NCBI GenBank assembly: GCA_910579865.1 | Contig: CAJTXA010000015.1 | Span: 1-64,000 of the forward strand | DNA from: an uncultured Lachnospiraceae bacterium | Lineage (GTDB): Bacteria; Bacillota; Clostridia; Lachnospirales; Lachnospiraceae | Length of the DNA stretch: 64,000 bases | Direction: 5' to 3' | Part shown: piece after piece, positions 61,258-64,000 of the stretch | Layout of the letters: each line of letters starts with the position of its first letter | Numbering within the stretch: position 1 is the stretch's first letter | Notes under the pieces: generated by a model | The model's database searches: none | What the model saw: the letters and a program-made list of their open reading frames with translations, nothing else | What the model was told of the DNA's origin: nothing | Position numbers and translations under genes: made by a program

Positions 61258-63726
61258 TTGAGCAATCGCAAATTTGACAAAGAATTTTTTAAAAGAAGTG
61301 TTGTTTATAATGTGAAGACTCTGTATAGAAAGCCGATGCAAGAAGCTACACCGGAACAAATCTTTCAAGCAGTGTCTTATGCAGTAAAGGATGCTATTAT
61401 TGATGCTTGGTTAGCAACACAGAAAGAATATGAGCGATCCGACCCAAAGACAGTTTATTATTTGTCTATGGAATTTTTAATGGGAAGAGCACTTGGAAAT
61501 AGTTTGATTAATTTAACTTTTTATGATGGAGTAAAAGAGGCAATGGAGGAGCTTGGCGTTGATCTTAATGTGATTGAGGATCAGGAACCAGATGCTGCAT
61601 TAGGAAATGGTGGTTTGGGAAGACTGGCTGCTTGTTTCTTAGATTCTCTTGCGTCTTTGGGATATTCTGCATATGGTTGTGGAATTCGTTATCGTTATGG
61701 AATGTTTATGCAAAAGATAGAGGATGGTTATCAGATTGAAGCACCAGATGATTGGCTAAAGAATCGAAATCCATTTGAAATTCGGCGTGATGAGTATGCA
61801 ACAGAAGTAAAATTTGGCGGTTATGTACGAATGGATCGAGATTCCAATGGCAGAGATATGTTTATTCAGGAAGGATATCAGGTGGTTCGTGCTGTGCCTT
61901 ATGATATGCCAATTGTTGGATATGGAAATAATGTAATTAATACCTTAAGAATTTGGGATGCAGAACCAGTGCATCGGTTTAATTTGGCATCATTTGATCG
62001 AGGGGATTATCAAAAGGCAGTAGAGCAAGAAAATTTAGCAAGAAATATTGTAGAAGTATTGTATCCAAATGACAATCATTATGCAGGAAAAGAGCTTCGT
62101 TTAAAACAACAGTATTTCTTTGTATCAGCAAGTATTCAAACTGCTGTAAAGAAATATAAAGATAAACATGGAGATGTTAGAAAACTGTATGAAAAAGTAA
62201 CATTCCAGTTAAATGATACTCATCCATCTGTAACAGTTGCAGAATTGATGCGTATTTTAATGGATGAGGAAGGCTTAGAGTGGAATGAAGCATGGGAAGT
62301 TACTACGAAAACTTGTGCCTATACAAATCATACAATTATGTCAGAAGCATTGGAAAAGTGGCCAATTGATCTATTTGCAAGATTACTTCCAAGAATTTAT
62401 CAGATTGTAGAAGAGATTAACCGCAGATTTGAACGAGAAATTCAAGAACGTTATCCAAATCAGCCAGAAAAGGTAGAAGCGATGGCAATTCTTTACAATG
62501 GACAAGTAAGAATGGCAAATCTTGCTATTGTAGGTGGATTTTCTGTAAATGGTGTAGCACAACTTCATACTGAGATCTTAAAGAAAGAAACACTGCGTGA
62601 TTTCTATCAGATGATGCCAGAGAAGTTTAATAATAAAACAAATGGTATTACTCAAAGAAGATTCTTATTACATGGAAATCCGCTTCTTGCAAAATGGGTA
62701 ACAGATCATATTGGAGATGGATGGATCACTGATTTGAAACAGATGGATAAATTAACTCCACTTGCGGATGATAAGCAGGCACAGAAGGAGTTTATGGATA
62801 TTAAGTATCAAAATAAAGTTCGTCTGGCAAAGTATATTAAAGAACATAATGGAATTGAAATTGATCCAAAATCTATATTTGATGTACAAGTAAAGCGATT
62901 ACATGAATATAAGAGACAACTTTTAAATATTTTACATGTGATGTATCTGTATAATCAGATTAAGGAAAATCCAGGGATGAAGTTTTATCCAAGAACGTTT
63001 ATATTTGGTGCAAAAGCAGCAGCTGGATATCGTAGAGCAAAATTGACAATTAAATTGATTAATAGTGTTGCTGATGTAATTAACAATGATACTTCAATTA
63101 ATGGAAAGATTAAAGTGGTATTTATTGAAAATTACCGTGTATCCAATGCAGAAATTATCTTTGCAGCCGCAGATGTAAGTGAACAGATTTCTACTGCAAG
63201 TAAAGAAGCTTCTGGTACTGGTAATATGAAATTTATGTTAAATGGTGCTCCTACTCTTGGAACAATGGATGGTGCTAATATTGAAATTGTAGAGGAAGTT
63301 GGAAAAGAAAATGCATTTATTTTTGGGGCAAGTTCAGATGAAATTATCGCCTATGAGAATAATGGAAAATATGATCCAATGGAAATTTATAATGAAGATG
63401 CAGATATTCGGAAGGTTTTAATGCAGCTTGTAAATGGGTTTTATTCTCCTGAGAATCCAGAATTGTTCCGTGAAATTTATGATTCTCTTTTAAATACAAA
63501 ACAGAGTGATAAAGCAGATACGTATTTTATATTAAAGGATTTCCGTTCCTATGCCGCTGCTCAGGTTCAGGTAGAACAGGCTTATTTAGATACCGAAAGA
63601 TGGGCTAAGATGGCAATATTAAATACAGCAAAATGCGGAAAGTTTTCTTCTGATCGTACAATACAAGAGTATATAAATGATATCTGGAAATTAGATCCAG
63701 TTACAGTGGAATTAATTGAAGAATAA
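61258..63726 (+). CDS. glgP: glycogen/starch phosphorylase
   Basis: This is an 822-residue enzyme when started at the TTG at 61258, which has AGGAGG nine bases upstream; a GTG at 61177 is in frame but adds a basic 27-residue tail and lacks a good site. It releases glucose-1-phosphate from glycogen. Key stretches are YYLSMEFLMGRALGNSL, ALGNGGLGRLAACFLDS, DVQVKRLHEYKRQLLN and EASGTGNMKFMLNG with Lys658 binding PLP. The length fits the family. It follows ileS by 166 bases and ends at a strong terminator. Confidence 0.95.
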   Translation: MSNRKFDKEFFKRSVVYNVKTLYRKPMQEATPEQIFQAVSYAVKDAIIDAWLATQKEYERSDPKTVYYLSMEFLMGRALGNSLINLTFYDGVKEAMEELGVDLNVIEDQEPDAALGNGGLGRLAACFLDSLASLGYSAYGCGIRYRYGMFMQKIEDGYQIEAPDDWLKNRNPFEIRRDEYATEVKFGGYVRMDRDSNGRDMFIQEGYQVVRAVPYDMPIVGYGNNVINTLRIWDAEPVHRFNLASFDRGDYQKAVEQENLARNIVEVLYPNDNHYAGKELRLKQQYFFVSASIQTAVKKYKDKHGDVRKLYEKVTFQLNDTHPSVTVAELMRILMDEEGLEWNEAWEVTTKTCAYTNHTIMSEALEKWPIDLFARLLPRIYQIVEEINRRFEREIQERYPNQPEKVEAMAILYNGQVRMANLAIVGGFSVNGVAQLHTEILKKETLRDFYQMMPEKFNNKTNGITQRRFLLHGNPLLAKWVTDHIGDGWITDLKQMDKLTPLADDKQAQKEFMDIKYQNKVRLAKYIKEHNGIEIDPKSIFDVQVKRLHEYKRQLLNILHVMYLYNQIKENPGMKFYPRTFIFGAKAAAGYRRAKLTIKLINSVADVINNDTSINGKIKVVFIENYRVSNAEIIFAAADVSEQISTASKEASGTGNMKFMLNGAPTLGTMDGANIEIVEEVGKENAFIFGASSDEIIAYENNGKYDPMEIYNEDADIRKVLMQLVNGFYSPENPELFREIYDSLLNTKQSDKADTYFILKDFRSYAAAQVQVEQAYLDTERWAKMAILNTAKCGKFSSDRTIQEYINDIWKLDPVTVELIEE

Positions 63727-63752
63727 TAGAAATAAGTTTTTTCTTAGTGAAA

Positions 63753-63787
63753 GAGAAGGTCGAAAGGATTTTCGGCCTTTTCTTTTT
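63753..63787 (+). terminator. intrinsic terminator after glgP
   Basis: A 13-bp stem with two G-T pairs (63753-63765 with 63770-63782) is followed by T5 (63783-63787). Confidence 0.8.
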
Positions 63788-63908
63788 AAATTTTACTTCC
63801 AATTTGTATTGATTTCATTTATAATAAAATATAAATACGAAACTGTTTGTATGTTTTAGAGACTTTAAATAGATTGGTATATTGGTGTTGAAAAGGTGTA
63901 AAGAAGTG

Positions 63909-64000
63909 ATGGGAAGCAAGATGAAAGATAGAATGACAAAATTAAAAAAATTTCAATATAAATATAGAATCTTTTTTTATTTGATCTTTTTGACCTTTAT
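63909..64000 (+). CDS. N-terminus of a membrane protein, cut by the window edge
   Basis: An open frame from the ATG at 63909 runs off the end. It encodes a basic start (GSKMKDRMTKLKKFQYKYR) followed by the beginning of a hydrophobic segment (IFFYLIFLTF). AAGAAGTG lies before the ATG, and ATG codons at 63921 and 63933 are possible starts. The pattern fits the N-terminus of a sensor kinase or other inner-membrane protein, but too little is present to name it. Confidence 0.5.
   Translation, partial: MGSKMKDRMTKLKKFQYKYRIFFYLIFLTF

Overview
The window looks like chromosomal DNA of a motile, spore-forming, anaerobic gut Firmicute, most likely a Lachnospiraceae-type Clostridium. The reasons are the clearly AT-rich sequence, strong AGGAGG ribosome binding sites, tRNA genes without an encoded CCA, a T-box leader on ileS, spmA/spmB spore-maturation genes, methyl-accepting chemotaxis proteins, YesM/YesN two-component genes and LplB/LplC-type sugar permeases. 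No phage, insertion sequence or CRISPR array is visible.

Layout: 1-218 is the end of a tRNA cluster (a partial tRNA, initiator tRNA-Met, tRNA-Phe). 272-5209 holds a PLP decarboxylase with a guanylate-kinase-like partner, a LacI regulator, a membrane-anchored GH25 muramidase and an AbrB-type regulator. 5358-23412 is a carbohydrate locus: a LacI-type regulator divergent from a ten-gene operon (two permeases, a binding protein, GH130, a GH42-like protein, GH38, a secreted GH85 endoglycosidase, a ROK kinase fused to mannose-6-phosphate isomerase, nagB, nagA). Together these read as a nearly complete pathway for releasing, importing and catabolising high-mannose N-glycans to fructose-6-phosphate. 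23594-25476 has an AI-2E-family membrane protein and spmA.

25843-39048 is an L-fucose locus: a mutarotase, a three-part sensor (response regulator, histidine kinase, membrane-anchored sugar-binding protein), an RbsABC-type importer, an AraC regulator, L-fucose isomerase and an FGGY kinase, followed by a chemoreceptor. spmB comes only after this block, so the normally adjacent spmA and spmB lie 16 kb apart.

42275-50181 holds a tail-anchored unknown protein, an S1-domain protein, a frameshifted histidinol-phosphatase, an acetyltransferase, a CBS-type pyrophosphatase, a flavin reductase and an OLD-family nuclease with an odd Cys/His cluster. 50255-64000 holds a second chemoreceptor, a dense cluster of DnaA boxes, a MoxR-DUF58-membrane protein-NfeD operon, a stomatin-like protein, a T-box-controlled ileS, glycogen phosphorylase and the start of a membrane protein.

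The points most worth following up are the ROK-ManA fusion, the GH42-like protein lacking the expected catalytic glutamates inside the N-glycan operon, the fucose three-component sensor, the split spmA/spmB pair and the DnaA-box cluster far from any dnaA.
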